64,000 bases of DNA from Pseudoneobacillus sp052180215 (GTDB taxonomy: Bacteria > Bacillota > Bacilli > Bacillales > Cytobacillaceae): assembly GCF_052180215.1 (NCBI RefSeq), contig NZ_CP197471.1, positions 1,336,001 through 1,400,000 of the forward strand, written 5' to 3'. Below the pieces are notes generated by a model. The model had not been told where the DNA came from. It saw only the letters and a list, made by a program, of their open reading frames with translations, and did no database searches. Position 1 is the stretch's first letter. Each line of letters opens with the position of its first letter. Position numbers and translations under genes: made by a program. Below, piece by piece: positions 15,991 through 24,508 of the stretch.

Positions 15991-18081
15991 ATGAATAAAC
16001 TAGAAGATATTCTTACTGCTGGAATTCAAACAAATAAAAAAATAGAGAAAACGATTATTGATATTATTTTCCGGCATGTTAAAGATGTGGTCTTTATTAT
16101 GAAAGTAGAAAAAGGACCGAAATTTAGATATATGTTTGCCAATGAATCAGGTTTAAACAAAGCTGGAATTAATCAAAACTCAATTGGGAAGCTAATAGAA
16201 GAGGTTATTCCTCCAGATAGGGCTATCTATCTCCAAAATGAATATGAAAGATTAATGAAAGAAGGTAAGACCACCGTTTTTTCCGATGAACTCATAATAG
16301 AAAATGGTGTAAAGGTATATGGAGAAACCATTTTAACTCCAGTAAAAAATGCAAAAGGAGATATACAATTTGTAGTTGCTGTTACAAGGGATGTAACAGA
16401 AAATTTAATTGAAAAAAATCGACTAGTTGAAAGTGAACAACATTATCGCTCCATTGTTGATCATAATTTGGATGGGATTTTTTCAATTAATCTGGATGGC
16501 ATTATTTTAGAGGCCAATCCAGCAGCCTATAAATTAATGGGATATACAGAAAAACAACTAAGAAATCGATCCATATTTGATTTTGTGTCGGACCATGATC
16601 AAACCAATCTTAAAAATATGTTGCAGCAAACAGAATCAGGTTATTCTTTAGAATCATTGGACTGTCGTTTTAACCATCAAAATGGTAATCAGTTGACTGT
16701 CCATATAAAAACAGTTCCTATCATTATTCATAATGGGATAAAAGGAATCTATGTTATTACTCGTGACATCTCTGAACAAGCCAAAAACGCCGAAACCTTA
16801 AAATATATGGCTTTTCATGATCAACTAACAGGGTTATTAAATAGACGTGCACTATTGGATGATTTGAATAATGAAATCTTTTTAGCTAAGGATTCAAAGA
16901 AAGAGTTTGCCTTATTATCCATAGATTTGGACCGCTTTAAATATTTAAATGATACACTTGGTCACCTTATAGGAGATGAAATATTAAAAAAGGTTGCAAC
17001 AAGACTAATTAGTATACAATCACATGGTGTTCGGGTTTATCGACAGGGTGGAGACGAATTTATGTTGTTACTGCCGAACATGAACCGTCAAGAGGTTTCT
17101 CGAGTTGCTGAAAAAATACTATCAAGTTTTACTTCCTCGTTTTATATCAATTCAAAGGAATATTATATATCCCCAAGTATTGGTATCAGTTTATACCCAT
17201 ATGATGGTAGGGACTCAGAATCATTAATAAAAAATGCAGATGAAGCTTTGTTTCAAGTGAAAGAACGTGGGAAGGCACACTATCAGTTTTATCGCTCAGA
17301 TATGAATTCAACCATTCATAATGTTGTTTCTTTAGAAACGCATTTACGAAAAGCCATTGAAAAAAAAGAACTTACTTTGTATTATCAACCGCAGATTGAT
17401 TTGGAGACGATTCAAGTCAAAAGCTTTGAAGCTCTTATTCGTTGGAATTCTTCTGAGTTAGGTTTTATTTCACCAGGGGAATTTATCCCTTTAGCAGAGG
17501 AAACAGGTCTTATTATCCCAATAGGTAATTGGGTTATTAAAACCGTTTGTAAGCAAATAAAGAAATGGAATGAAAAAGGCTATAACCAAATTCGGATTGC
17601 CATTAATATCTCTCCAAAACAATTTCAACAAACCAATTTGGTACAAACCATTAAAGCAATGATTGACTTTTATCAGATAAAACCCGCTTCTTTAGAAATA
17701 GAAATAACAGAAGGGGCAATGCATGATAAAAAAGAGACAATACCTGTATTAAAAAGTTTAAAAGAACTCGGTGTTAGCATTTCAGTAGATGATTTTGGCA
17801 CGGGTTATTCTTCTTTAAGTTATATTAAACAGTTCCCGATAGATGTCTTAAAAGTTGATCAATCTTTTATACGGGATATCCTCTTAAATGAAAAGGACGC
17901 AGCCATAACTAGTACAATCATTCATTTAGGAAGAAGTCTCGGATTGGAAGTGATTGCCGAAGGAGTCGAAGTGGCAGAACAAGTGGAGTTTTTATTAAAA
18001 GCAAAGTGTCAAAAGGCACAAGGATTTTACTTTGCAAAACCTTTAACACCTGAAGATATTGAAAAAAAGTATTTAAACTAA
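15991..18081 (+). CDS. PAS-PAS-GGDEF-EAL c-di-GMP protein
   Basis: 696 residues, cytoplasmic. Two PAS domains (about 20-140 and 148-265) precede a GGDEF diguanylate cyclase domain (about 270-435) with an intact GGDEF at 353-357, and an EAL phosphodiesterase domain (about 445-690). EAL residues are intact: EAL at 480, NISPKQF near 539, EITE at 571, DDFGTG at 600, KVDQSF at 621, EGVE and QGF. No RxxD inhibitory site precedes GGDEF. Both activities look possible; PAS input would set the balance. It sits behind a sigma-D promoter, tying c-di-GMP turnover to the motility programme. Confidence 0.93.
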   Translation: MNKLEDILTAGIQTNKKIEKTIIDIIFRHVKDVVFIMKVEKGPKFRYMFANESGLNKAGINQNSIGKLIEEVIPPDRAIYLQNEYERLMKEGKTTVFSDELIIENGVKVYGETILTPVKNAKGDIQFVVAVTRDVTENLIEKNRLVESEQHYRSIVDHNLDGIFSINLDGIILEANPAAYKLMGYTEKQLRNRSIFDFVSDHDQTNLKNMLQQTESGYSLESLDCRFNHQNGNQLTVHIKTVPIIIHNGIKGIYVITRDISEQAKNAETLKYMAFHDQLTGLLNRRALLDDLNNEIFLAKDSKKEFALLSIDLDRFKYLNDTLGHLIGDEILKKVATRLISIQSHGVRVYRQGGDEFMLLLPNMNRQEVSRVAEKILSSFTSSFYINSKEYYISPSIGISLYPYDGRDSESLIKNADEALFQVKERGKAHYQFYRSDMNSTIHNVVSLETHLRKAIEKKELTLYYQPQIDLETIQVKSFEALIRWNSSELGFISPGEFIPLAEETGLIIPIGNWVIKTVCKQIKKWNEKGYNQIRIAINISPKQFQQTNLVQTIKAMIDFYQIKPASLEIEITEGAMHDKKETIPVLKSLKELGVSISVDDFGTGYSSLSYIKQFPIDVLKVDQSFIRDILLNEKDAAITSTIIHLGRSLGLEVIAEGVEVAEQVEFLLKAKCQKAQGFYFAKPLTPEDIEKKYLN

Positions 18082-18110
18082 AATTATAAAAGGAAGGTAG
18101 TTATTTTATA

Positions 18111-18287
18111 AGGCTCTTTTCTGAAACTTTGTTGCTTTTTGAGACTAATAAATAGGCATTTCACGATATAGGGTGTTAGACTCATATGGAAATGAAGAAA
18201 AGAGCTGATCACTTATTAAGAGATCCTGTAAAAATCCGGCTTTAAGGATTTTTACGAAAACCACAATCTATACGAAAACAGCTTTTT
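18111..18287 (-). repeat. ~177-bp two-hairpin dispersed repeat, copy A
   Basis: Read on the minus strand, it starts AAAAAGCTGTTTTCGTATAG and ends AGAAAAGAGCC, and aligns throughout with 57115-57290. It holds a perfect 10-bp hairpin (GTAAAAATCC-N8-GGATTTTTAC) and a second, long-range 10-bp stem (GCTCTTTTCT / AGAAAAGAGC) enclosing about 70 bases. No ORF. It fills the gap between the GGDEF-EAL gene and ykuE. Confidence 0.9.
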
Positions 18288-18312
18288 ATAATGAAATAAC
18301 AAGCCTTCCTTT

Positions 18313-19176
18313 TTATTTTAACGATTGTAATGTAAAAACAGCTATCTCGGGCTTGGACATAAATCGGAATGGCAAGCGTGTCGTTCCTATACCACGATTT
18401 ACATAAAGCTTTAAATGATTAATATTATAAAAACCTTCTCGATATTTTCTTGCATACGGAGGGGTAATAAGAGCACCTACAAAAGGAATTTGAATTTGGC
18501 CACCATGACTATGTCCGCTTAATTGAAGTTGTACACCGTATTCTACCGTTTGATCAGCAAGGTCTGGAGCATGGGAAAGTAATATTTTGAATTGATCATC
18601 AGGGATATTATGTAAAGCCATATCAAAATTGGGGTTACCAAGCATGGCATCATCTAAACCAATAATATATATACTGTTTTGATCCAAAAGCTTTATCTCA
18701 AATGATTTGTTTAATAAAATTTGAAAGTTGGAAAGCTCCATAATATTTTTATATATATTCGATCCGTAACCTCCATGATCATGGTTACCATAAATAGCAA
18801 ATTTCCCAAAGGGGGCTTCCAGATCCTTTAATAATGGAATAATTTCTTCCTGGTGTGAATATTGGTTAGGTGCATCCATTAAATCTCCAGTAAAAAATAT
18901 AACATCAGGTTCGAGTTTTTTAATCACTCTTAGCATTTTTTTGAATTGAACTAAATCGTATTGAAAACCAAGATGAGTGTCACTGAATTGAACGATCTTA
19001 AACCCATTAAAGCTTTTTGGAATATCATTATGTTTAATCGTATAGGAATTAACCTTTAATAATCTTGGTTCAATTTGATGGGCATAAAAATATCCCCCAT
19101 AACCAGTACCAACAAGTGTTAATAGTGAACCTATAACTTTTCTTAGAAAAATTCTCCTTGAAACCTTTTTAGGCAT
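18313..19176 (-). CDS. ykuE: Tat-exported metallophosphoesterase YkuE
   Basis: 287 residues. The N terminus has a twin-arginine signal, SRRIFLRK followed by a hydrophobic stretch, so the protein is exported folded with its metals. The calcineurin-like phosphoesterase motifs appear in order: SDTHLG, FTGDLMD, GNHDH, LLSHAPD and GHSHGGQ, giving the complete dinuclear metal site. B. subtilis YkuE is a TatAyCy substrate that binds the cell wall. Start ATG 19176 with AAGG upstream. Confidence 0.92.
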   Translation of the reverse strand: MPKKVSRRIFLRKVIGSLLTLVGTGYGGYFYAHQIEPRLLKVNSYTIKHNDIPKSFNGFKIVQFSDTHLGFQYDLVQFKKMLRVIKKLEPDVIFFTGDLMDAPNQYSHQEEIIPLLKDLEAPFGKFAIYGNHDHGGYGSNIYKNIMELSNFQILLNKSFEIKLLDQNSIYIIGLDDAMLGNPNFDMALHNIPDDQFKILLSHAPDLADQTVEYGVQLQLSGHSHGGQIQIPFVGALITPPYARKYREGFYNINHLKLYVNRGIGTTRLPFRFMSKPEIAVFTLQSLK

Positions 19177-19319
19177 AAAAAAACCAACCTTACATTCATT
19201 TTTCCTTTTAATACTAACAAAGATATGTATGAAAAAGAAGTAAAATATCTAACCAGATTTGAAATAAGTATTTTTGTTCTAAATTATTAGAATATTCCCT
19301 AAATATGTTATAATGAAAA

Positions 19320-19337
19320 TGAATGATGATTCATTTT
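19320..19337 (+). promoter_or_regulatory. FadR operator upstream of fadH
   Basis: TGAATGA-TGAT-TCATTTT, 16 of 18 informative positions relative to the Bacillus FadR box TGAATGAMTANTCATTCA (left arm perfect, right arm 5 of 7, middle degenerate). It follows a TATAAT (19309-19314), overlapping the likely transcription start, a position suited to repression. fadH belongs to the FadR regulon in B. subtilis. Confidence 0.75.
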
Positions 19338-19348
19338 GGAGGGATTGG

Positions 19349-20113
19349 ATGAAAGGAAAAGTAGCTATTATCACTGGTGGTTCAAGTGGAATGGGTAAGT
19401 ATATGGCAAAGGAATTTGTAGAAAAAGGTGCAAAAGTAGTTATAACAGGGCGAAGTATAGAAAAATTAGAAATGGCAAAGAATGAAATTGAATCAGTAGC
19501 TGGACATGTACTTCCTATTTCAATGGACGTTCGAAATATAGAGGATGTTAGAAAAATGGTAAATGAGACCGTTCAAACATTCGGTACGATCGATTTTCTA
19601 GTCAATAATGCAGCTGGGAATTTTATTTGTCCAGCTGAAAAATTAAGTGTTAATGGTTGGAATTCGGTTATTGATATTGTACTAAATGGTACATTCTATT
19701 GCAGCAGTGAAGTAGGTAAGTATTGGATTGAAAAAGGGATAAAAGGAAAAATGATAAACATTGTCGCTACATATGCTTGGAATGCCGGTGCTGGAGTGAT
19801 TCATTCTGCAGCTGCAAAAGCAGGCGTTTTGTCGATGACAAGAACCTTAGCTGTAGAATGGGGGAAAAAATACGGCATAACAGTCAATGCTATTGCTCCT
19901 GGGCCAATTGAACGGACAGGAGGAGCAGAAAAACTTTGGGAATCAGAGGAGGCAGCTCGGAGAACCTTAAATAGCGTACCTCTTGGTCGTCTGGGTACAC
20001 CAGAAGAAATAGCAGGCCTGGCTGCATTCTTATTCTCAGAGCATGCGTCATATATTAATGGTGAATGTATTACGATGGATGGAGGACAATGGCTAAATCA
20101 GTTTCCATTTTAA
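19349..20113 (+). CDS. fadH: 2,4-dienoyl-CoA reductase
   Basis: 254 residues from ATG 19349, preceded by TTTTGGAGGGATTGG; this length equals B. subtilis FadH (YkuF). The SDR cofactor motif TGGSSGMG and NNAAGNF are present. The catalytic Tyr is replaced as usual in the dienoyl-CoA reductase family (segment HSAAAKAG retains the Lys). It reduces 2,4-dienoyl-CoA so that polyunsaturated acyl chains can enter beta-oxidation. A FadR operator overlaps the promoter. Confidence 0.9.
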   Translation: MKGKVAIITGGSSGMGKYMAKEFVEKGAKVVITGRSIEKLEMAKNEIESVAGHVLPISMDVRNIEDVRKMVNETVQTFGTIDFLVNNAAGNFICPAEKLSVNGWNSVIDIVLNGTFYCSSEVGKYWIEKGIKGKMINIVATYAWNAGAGVIHSAAAKAGVLSMTRTLAVEWGKKYGITVNAIAPGPIERTGGAEKLWESEEAARRTLNSVPLGRLGTPEEIAGLAAFLFSEHASYINGECITMDGGQWLNQFPF

Positions 20114-20123
20114 AAAATAATTG

Positions 20124-20154
20124 GGACCAAAAAGAAAGTTTTTCTTTTTGGTCC
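20124..20154. terminator. Hairpin between fadH and the C39-like gene
   Basis: A 14-bp stem (20124-20137 / 20141-20154). On the minus strand it is followed by AATTATTTTTT, so it works best for the minus-strand gene; A6 precedes it on the plus strand. Confidence 0.75.
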
Positions 20155-20161
20155 ATCATCA

Positions 20162-20983
20162 TCATCTATAACTAACTGCTCTAGAGTGTAAAGCTTTCCA
20201 AGAAGCAATAAATTGTTGCTTATTTACTTTTACCTTTTTTCTTCCTGATAATGGGTCATTTAAATAAACAAATCGATTATCATAACCCACTAAAACAACA
20301 GCGTGAAGGTCAAGAGGAGTTTTAATCGTTTGGGTGCCATGTTTCCAAGATTCCCATCTATCGGGTAATCGATAATCCCCTGTAGTCCAAACAACGACCG
20401 GATACCCCTTTGATACATGTTCGATTACCTTATCAAATGATTGGTTCGTTAAATTAACTGCTCTTCCCGGTAAATATTCATTAACCAAACGTTCAATTGG
20501 TTTATCAAATACAGCATACCCTGCATTCCTTCCAGTCATGTCTCCAACAAATCCTTCATGGGGGTTTCCCCATTGAAGAATATCACCGCTTGATGCACGT
20601 CTTATAGGATCTGCATCCTTTTTTACTTTTCTGTAAAGCTCCATTTTGTTAACGTTAACCCCTGCATAGTTTAAAACCATCGTTAAACTTGTTACTTCAC
20701 ATCCATACTTTAACTCAGGATTTTGCTTAACAAGCGGTACGTTCATTATTTTTATTTGTGAAATAACCTCAACAGGTTTATCCTTGTTAGAAGAGTTGAC
20801 TTCTATAGGTTGCTCTTTTTTAGGCGGATTTTGTACCTTTATATATTCACTCATCTGAGTATCTGTTGTATTCTGTATTTGTTGAGTTTTATTTTCACTA
20901 TTGAGTGAAGTTTGAGATTCAGGACTAACATGGCTACACCCAAGTAGTGGAATTATTGCAGCAAAAAAATGGATCTTCTTCAT
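20162..20983 (-). CDS. C39-like peptidase domain lipoprotein
   Basis: 273 residues. Signal peptide with lipobox PLLGC (Cys16), a Ser/Gln/Lys-rich linker to about 80, then a Peptidase_C39-like papain-fold domain with Cys in YGCEVTSLTMVL, His in LDLHAVVLVGYD and an Asn/Asp in LNDPLSG. Such proteins (YvpB type) are extracellular or membrane-anchored; whether they cut peptides or have another amidase-like role is not established. ATG 20983 with AAAGGA upstream. In B. subtilis this slot next to fadH holds a different gene. Confidence 0.85.
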   Translation of the reverse strand: MKKIHFFAAIIPLLGCSHVSPESQTSLNSENKTQQIQNTTDTQMSEYIKVQNPPKKEQPIEVNSSNKDKPVEVISQIKIMNVPLVKQNPELKYGCEVTSLTMVLNYAGVNVNKMELYRKVKKDADPIRRASSGDILQWGNPHEGFVGDMTGRNAGYAVFDKPIERLVNEYLPGRAVNLTNQSFDKVIEHVSKGYPVVVWTTGDYRLPDRWESWKHGTQTIKTPLDLHAVVLVGYDNRFVYLNDPLSGRKKVKVNKQQFIASWKALHSRAVSYR

Positions 20984-21118
20984 GTAAGCACATCCTTTCT
21001 TTCTGCATGGTTAGTATATGTTTGAATAGAGGGATATTAACAAGATATCTATTGGAAAACGATGAAATAAGTGATAGAAGAGCACCTTAGAAAAACTGGA
21101 AGAAGAGGAGGTCTACTG

Positions 21119-22333
21119 ATGGATGCTTTAGACATTTTGACTGACTTAGATAATGTTGCTCCTTATTTTCAGGCTATTTTTAGCGCTGATGAACATCGAA
21201 TTATAGGATACGAAGTTTTTGGGAGGTATATTAGTAAAGGTGGGCCGATTAGCATAGGGTATTTTTTTGAAGATGAACAAATTCCTGAAGAATATCGATT
21301 GCTAGTGGATAATCTTGTATTAAGAAAAGCTCTTGAACAGTCTCTTTCCCTTGATGAAGATGTTATGCTATTTATTAACCGTAATGCCCAATTATTATTA
21401 TATGATGAAGAAGAAAGTTTTTTGGGAATTTTACAGGAATATGAAACAAAAGGAATTCAATTAAATCGTGTCATTTTAGAAATTGCAGGCGGTTTGGAAC
21501 AAGGGGACCTAGAACATTTAGACCATTTATTAAATTATTATCGTACTTATGGCATTAAAATAGCTATGGATAAGATTGGAAGCGATCAAAATGGTCAGTT
21601 AGACCGTATCGGCCAGCTTTCTCCAGAAATTATCAAGGTTGATTTAAAAGCCTTAAAATCCACTGAAACATCAAGAGCATTTCAAGATGTATTGTTTACC
21701 CTTTCTATGTTAGCAAGAAAGATTGGAGCAACATTGTTATTTGAAAATATTGAAATGGTACATCAATTACAGTTTGCTTGGAAAAACGGCGGACGTTATT
21801 ATCAAGGGTATTATCTACAAAAACCTTCCGAGCTTTTCTTAAGTCGTACGTTGTTGAAGGAACGTTTGAAAACAGAAATTCATGAATTTATTACATATGA
21901 AAAAAAGAATCTTGTTTCTTTGCTTGAAATGAGAGATAAACTTCAATCAAAGCTGCAAATGATTTTAGCAAAGAATAAAAAACTGGAAACATACGATGAT
22001 TGGTTAACAATCTTGAGTAAAGAATTCCATGAGATAGCATTCCGATTATATGTATGTGATGAGGATGGTTTTCAAAAGTCAGCGAATATTTTTAAACAAA
22101 ATGATTATTGGGTTTTGCAAAAAGAATATATCAATAAAAATTGGAGCTGGAGACCATTTTTTCTTGAAAATATCATCTATATGAGAAAAGAGCAGAAGGG
22201 AATACTATCCGATTTATATAGTGATATTGAAATAGGAGAGTTAATTCGAACCTTTTCATTTGCAATTAATGAAAAAGATTTTTTATTTATTGATATTAGT
22301 TATGATTATTTATACGACAAGCTAAAATTTTAA
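21119..22333 (+). CDS. ykuI: YkuI, degenerate EAL-domain protein
   Basis: 404 residues from ATG 21119 (GGAGG eight bases upstream), matching the ~407 of B. subtilis YkuI. An N-terminal EAL domain (about 1-255) is followed by a helical hinge and a PAS-like C-terminal domain ending FIDISYDYLY. The signature EAL is EVF, and the downstream ExTE position reads EIAGG, so the phosphodiesterase site is degenerate although metal/nucleotide residues such as DKIG and IKVD remain. B. subtilis YkuI binds c-di-GMP without clear hydrolysis; a receptor role is likely. Confidence 0.92.
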   Translation: MDALDILTDLDNVAPYFQAIFSADEHRIIGYEVFGRYISKGGPISIGYFFEDEQIPEEYRLLVDNLVLRKALEQSLSLDEDVMLFINRNAQLLLYDEEESFLGILQEYETKGIQLNRVILEIAGGLEQGDLEHLDHLLNYYRTYGIKIAMDKIGSDQNGQLDRIGQLSPEIIKVDLKALKSTETSRAFQDVLFTLSMLARKIGATLLFENIEMVHQLQFAWKNGGRYYQGYYLQKPSELFLSRTLLKERLKTEIHEFITYEKKNLVSLLEMRDKLQSKLQMILAKNKKLETYDDWLTILSKEFHEIAFRLYVCDEDGFQKSANIFKQNDYWVLQKEYINKNWSWRPFFLENIIYMRKEQKGILSDLYSDIEIGELIRTFSFAINEKDFLFIDISYDYLYDKLKF

Positions 22334-22360
22334 AAAGAGTCCGTGTGACTCTTTTTTTAT
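22332..22360 (+). terminator. Terminator of ykuI
   Basis: AAAAAGAGTC / GACTCTTTTT with a 5-nt loop, followed by T. Confidence 0.88.
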
Positions 22361-22515
22361 TTGAAGTTAATATTTTGTCAAATGGGGTAAATAAAAGCCA
22401 ACAATAGTTATTTTCTGTCTAATGATGGCAGTTTTTTACGAACGATTTATTCTTTCTTCAGCATCGTTTGTTGTTAGAATGAATATACTCAAAGATTGGA
22501 CGAGGGGGAAACACA

Positions 22516-23220
22516 ATGAGGAAAAAAGAAGTATTTATCGCTATTTTTACTGTACTGCTCTTATTGATCATTCCTATATCCCCAAAAGCAAGTGGAAATG
22601 AATTGAAAAATCGTGATGGGGTAATGCAATTTCTTGAGGAAGCATTTCATCAACAGACCTCTTTAAGTGAGAAGGTTAGAAGTATGGAGGAAATTAATGA
22701 GGTATTAACTCCTTATTTTTCAAAGGAATACCAGAAGAAATTTCTAGATGCAAACCTTTATGCGGAGGATGGGAAATATTGTACATATGGTACTGATTTT
22801 GCTCAGTATTTCATTCCTTACCGTAGGTTTACAGAGAATACAGAAGTGGTGATGGAGTCTAAGCAAATATACGTTTTTGAATATTTTAAAAAAAATCATG
22901 AGGGTCCTGTAGGTTACGACGATCATTATGAAGGAATCTTGATAGAAAAAGTAAAAAATGAATGGAAAGTAACTGACTATTTATATAATCATATTCCCCG
23001 AAGAATCATCGACAAAGCTGAGCAAATGAAAAAGGATTCTACAAAGGTTGGCTATCAAGAAAAAGAAGAAAATTCAACTTTTCATACAAAAGACCAAAGC
23101 TTGATTACTTTAAGTGCGATCCTTCCAAAAAAAATCAATTTTTCCGTTCATTCAGACAATCCCTTTTATTCCTTCCTATTCAAAAGAAAAATAAATCATA
23201 GATTCTCTTTACTCTTTTAA
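22516..23220 (+). CDS. Secreted protein, DUF3993-like
   Basis: 234 residues with an N-terminal signal peptide (basic KK, hydrophobic 9-24, likely cleavage after PKAS). The mature part has the features of the DUF3993 family of secreted Bacillus proteins: a LxPYFSKEY motif, an FIPYRR segment and EGILIEKVKNEWKVTDY strand region. No catalytic residues can be assigned. GTG/ATG choice: ATG 22516 has GAGGGGG upstream. Not part of the B. subtilis ykuI-ykuJ interval. Function unknown. Confidence 0.7.
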   Translation: MRKKEVFIAIFTVLLLLIIPISPKASGNELKNRDGVMQFLEEAFHQQTSLSEKVRSMEEINEVLTPYFSKEYQKKFLDANLYAEDGKYCTYGTDFAQYFIPYRRFTENTEVVMESKQIYVFEYFKKNHEGPVGYDDHYEGILIEKVKNEWKVTDYLYNHIPRRIIDKAEQMKKDSTKVGYQEKEENSTFHTKDQSLITLSAILPKKINFSVHSDNPFYSFLFKRKINHRFSLLF

Positions 23221-23394
23221 AAAGGAAAAAAATATGGCTCTTTCTCACTATTTTACTTGTGCAAACACACTTAGTTATTTTATTCTGTTAATATTGATAT
23301 GTATTGAATGGAAAAACTTGAAAGATTTTTTCAGGATAGAAACATGTTAATAGAGAAACCTACTAGTAGTGTTTGGTTTGAAAGGAGAGAGAGT

Positions 23395-23631
23395 ATGTCA
23401 CAACTTCAAGGAATTTTAACTCGTTTAAAAAACCTACAAGAGCAATCAAATGGAGGAGAATCTTCCCAAAGATATTTTGAAGTAAACGGGGAAAGAAAAT
23501 GCCAAGTTACATTTCACCCAAAAACGGAAACCTTTGAGCTAGAAGTATATAATGAGAAGGAAAAACCGAAGCGTTACCAATTTGATAATATTGATATGAT
23601 TACCATTGAAATATTTGATTTGATTCAATAA
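23395..23631 (+). CDS. ykuJ: YkuJ, conserved protein
   Basis: 78 residues from ATG 23395 (AAAGGAG nine bases upstream), beginning MSQLQGILTRLKNLQ with QRYFEVNGE and FDNIDMITIEIFDLIQ, as in B. subtilis YkuJ (79 aa; structure known, function unknown). An in-frame upstream ATG at 23308 lacks a ribosome binding site. Followed by a terminator. Confidence 0.88.
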   Translation: MSQLQGILTRLKNLQEQSNGGESSQRYFEVNGERKCQVTFHPKTETFELEVYNEKEKPKRYQFDNIDMITIEIFDLIQ

Positions 23632-23634
23632 CTA

Positions 23635-23662
23635 AGAGACCACTTTTTGGTCTCTTTTTTTT
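23635..23662 (+). terminator. Terminator of ykuJ
   Basis: AGAGACC-ACTTTTT-GGTCTCT then T8. Confidence 0.88.
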
Positions 23663-23711
23663 GAATTCAAATACTCTTTTTTAAGTAAAATAAAGCTGAG
23701 GTGGTTAAAAA

Positions 23712-23858
23712 ATGATACCTACTATTAAATGTCCTAACTGTTTAAAAGAAGAAGAGATAGGCAGAAGGGTTCTAACAGCTCAATCCAATCAAAATGTCAT
23801 TTTTCAATGTCCCCATTGCCTGTTTGAAAAAAGAAATATTGAAACCAGTAAAGGCTAG
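23712..23858 (+). CDS. Small zinc-ribbon-like protein, 48 aa
   Basis: ATG 23712 with GAGGTGG upstream. The 48-residue product has two CPxC knuckles, KCPNCLKEE and QCPHCLFEK, separated by about 25 residues, a typical zinc ribbon. It stands in the slot where B. subtilis has ykuK and abbA (ykzF). No sequence relation to AbbA is evident. Role unknown; nucleic-acid or protein binding is possible. Confidence 0.65.
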   Translation: MIPTIKCPNCLKEEEIGRRVLTAQSNQNVIFQCPHCLFEKRNIETSKG

Positions 23859-23963
23859 TTATATGCCTGAAAAGCAAAACGTTTAAGAAGATTTTTCACT
23901 TTTAGACAAAAATGTATGTTAAAATGAAGGCGATTCATATTCAAATTTTGAGGGGTTTTTTGA

Positions 23964-24416
23964 ATGATCAGCCTACAAAGTAATGAATTCTTAGAGATAA
24001 ACATTCAAGAATTAATGATACCATCTGAAAGAGTTGCTCACGTTCAAATCGGAAATACACTCGAGCATGCCTTACTGGTATTAACTAAAAGTGGATATAC
24101 AGCAATTCCTGTATTAGATATGCAATATAAGCTAAAAGGCTTAATTAGTACACCTGTGGTGTTAGAATCCATTTTAGGATTAGAAAGAATCGAATTCGAG
24201 AAATTAGAAAAAAACCGTGTGGAAAATGTCATGAATCCTTCCATTCCCAGAATCACTATAAATAGTCCTGTATTATCTACTTTGGAGCTATTAGTCGATC
24301 ATCCTTTCCTATGTATTGAAAACGATCAAGGGTATTTCGAGGGAATCTTAACTAGAAGAGCTGTATTAAAATTATTATATAAACATACAAGAAGATCTAA
24401 TAAAAAGAGTAAATAA
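23964..24416 (+). CDS. darB: DarB (CbpB), c-di-AMP-binding CBS protein
   Basis: 150 residues consisting of a pair of CBS domains (about 12-75 and 85-145) with no effector domain, matching B. subtilis YkuL/CbpB/DarB (147 aa). Conserved stretches include MIPSERVAHVQ, SGYTAIPVLD and VENVMNPSIPRI. When free of c-di-AMP, DarB binds and stimulates the (p)ppGpp synthetase Rel and pyruvate carboxylase. The ATG is preceded by GAGGGG. It lies just upstream of ccpC, as in B. subtilis, separated by a terminator. Confidence 0.92.
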   Translation: MISLQSNEFLEINIQELMIPSERVAHVQIGNTLEHALLVLTKSGYTAIPVLDMQYKLKGLISTPVVLESILGLERIEFEKLEKNRVENVMNPSIPRITINSPVLSTLELLVDHPFLCIENDQGYFEGILTRRAVLKLLYKHTRRSNKKSK

Positions 24417-24420
24417 ATCT

Positions 24421-24448
24421 AACTCCACCTAAACGGGTGGAGTTTTAT
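24421..24448 (+). terminator. Terminator of darB
   Basis: AACTCCACC / GGTGGAGTT (24421-24429, 24436-24444) followed by TT. Confidence 0.82.
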
Positions 24449-24508
24449 ATATTTAGTTAGAATCTACTAGCTGTTTATAATGAAAAAAAATAATCAACAA
24501 GATATACT

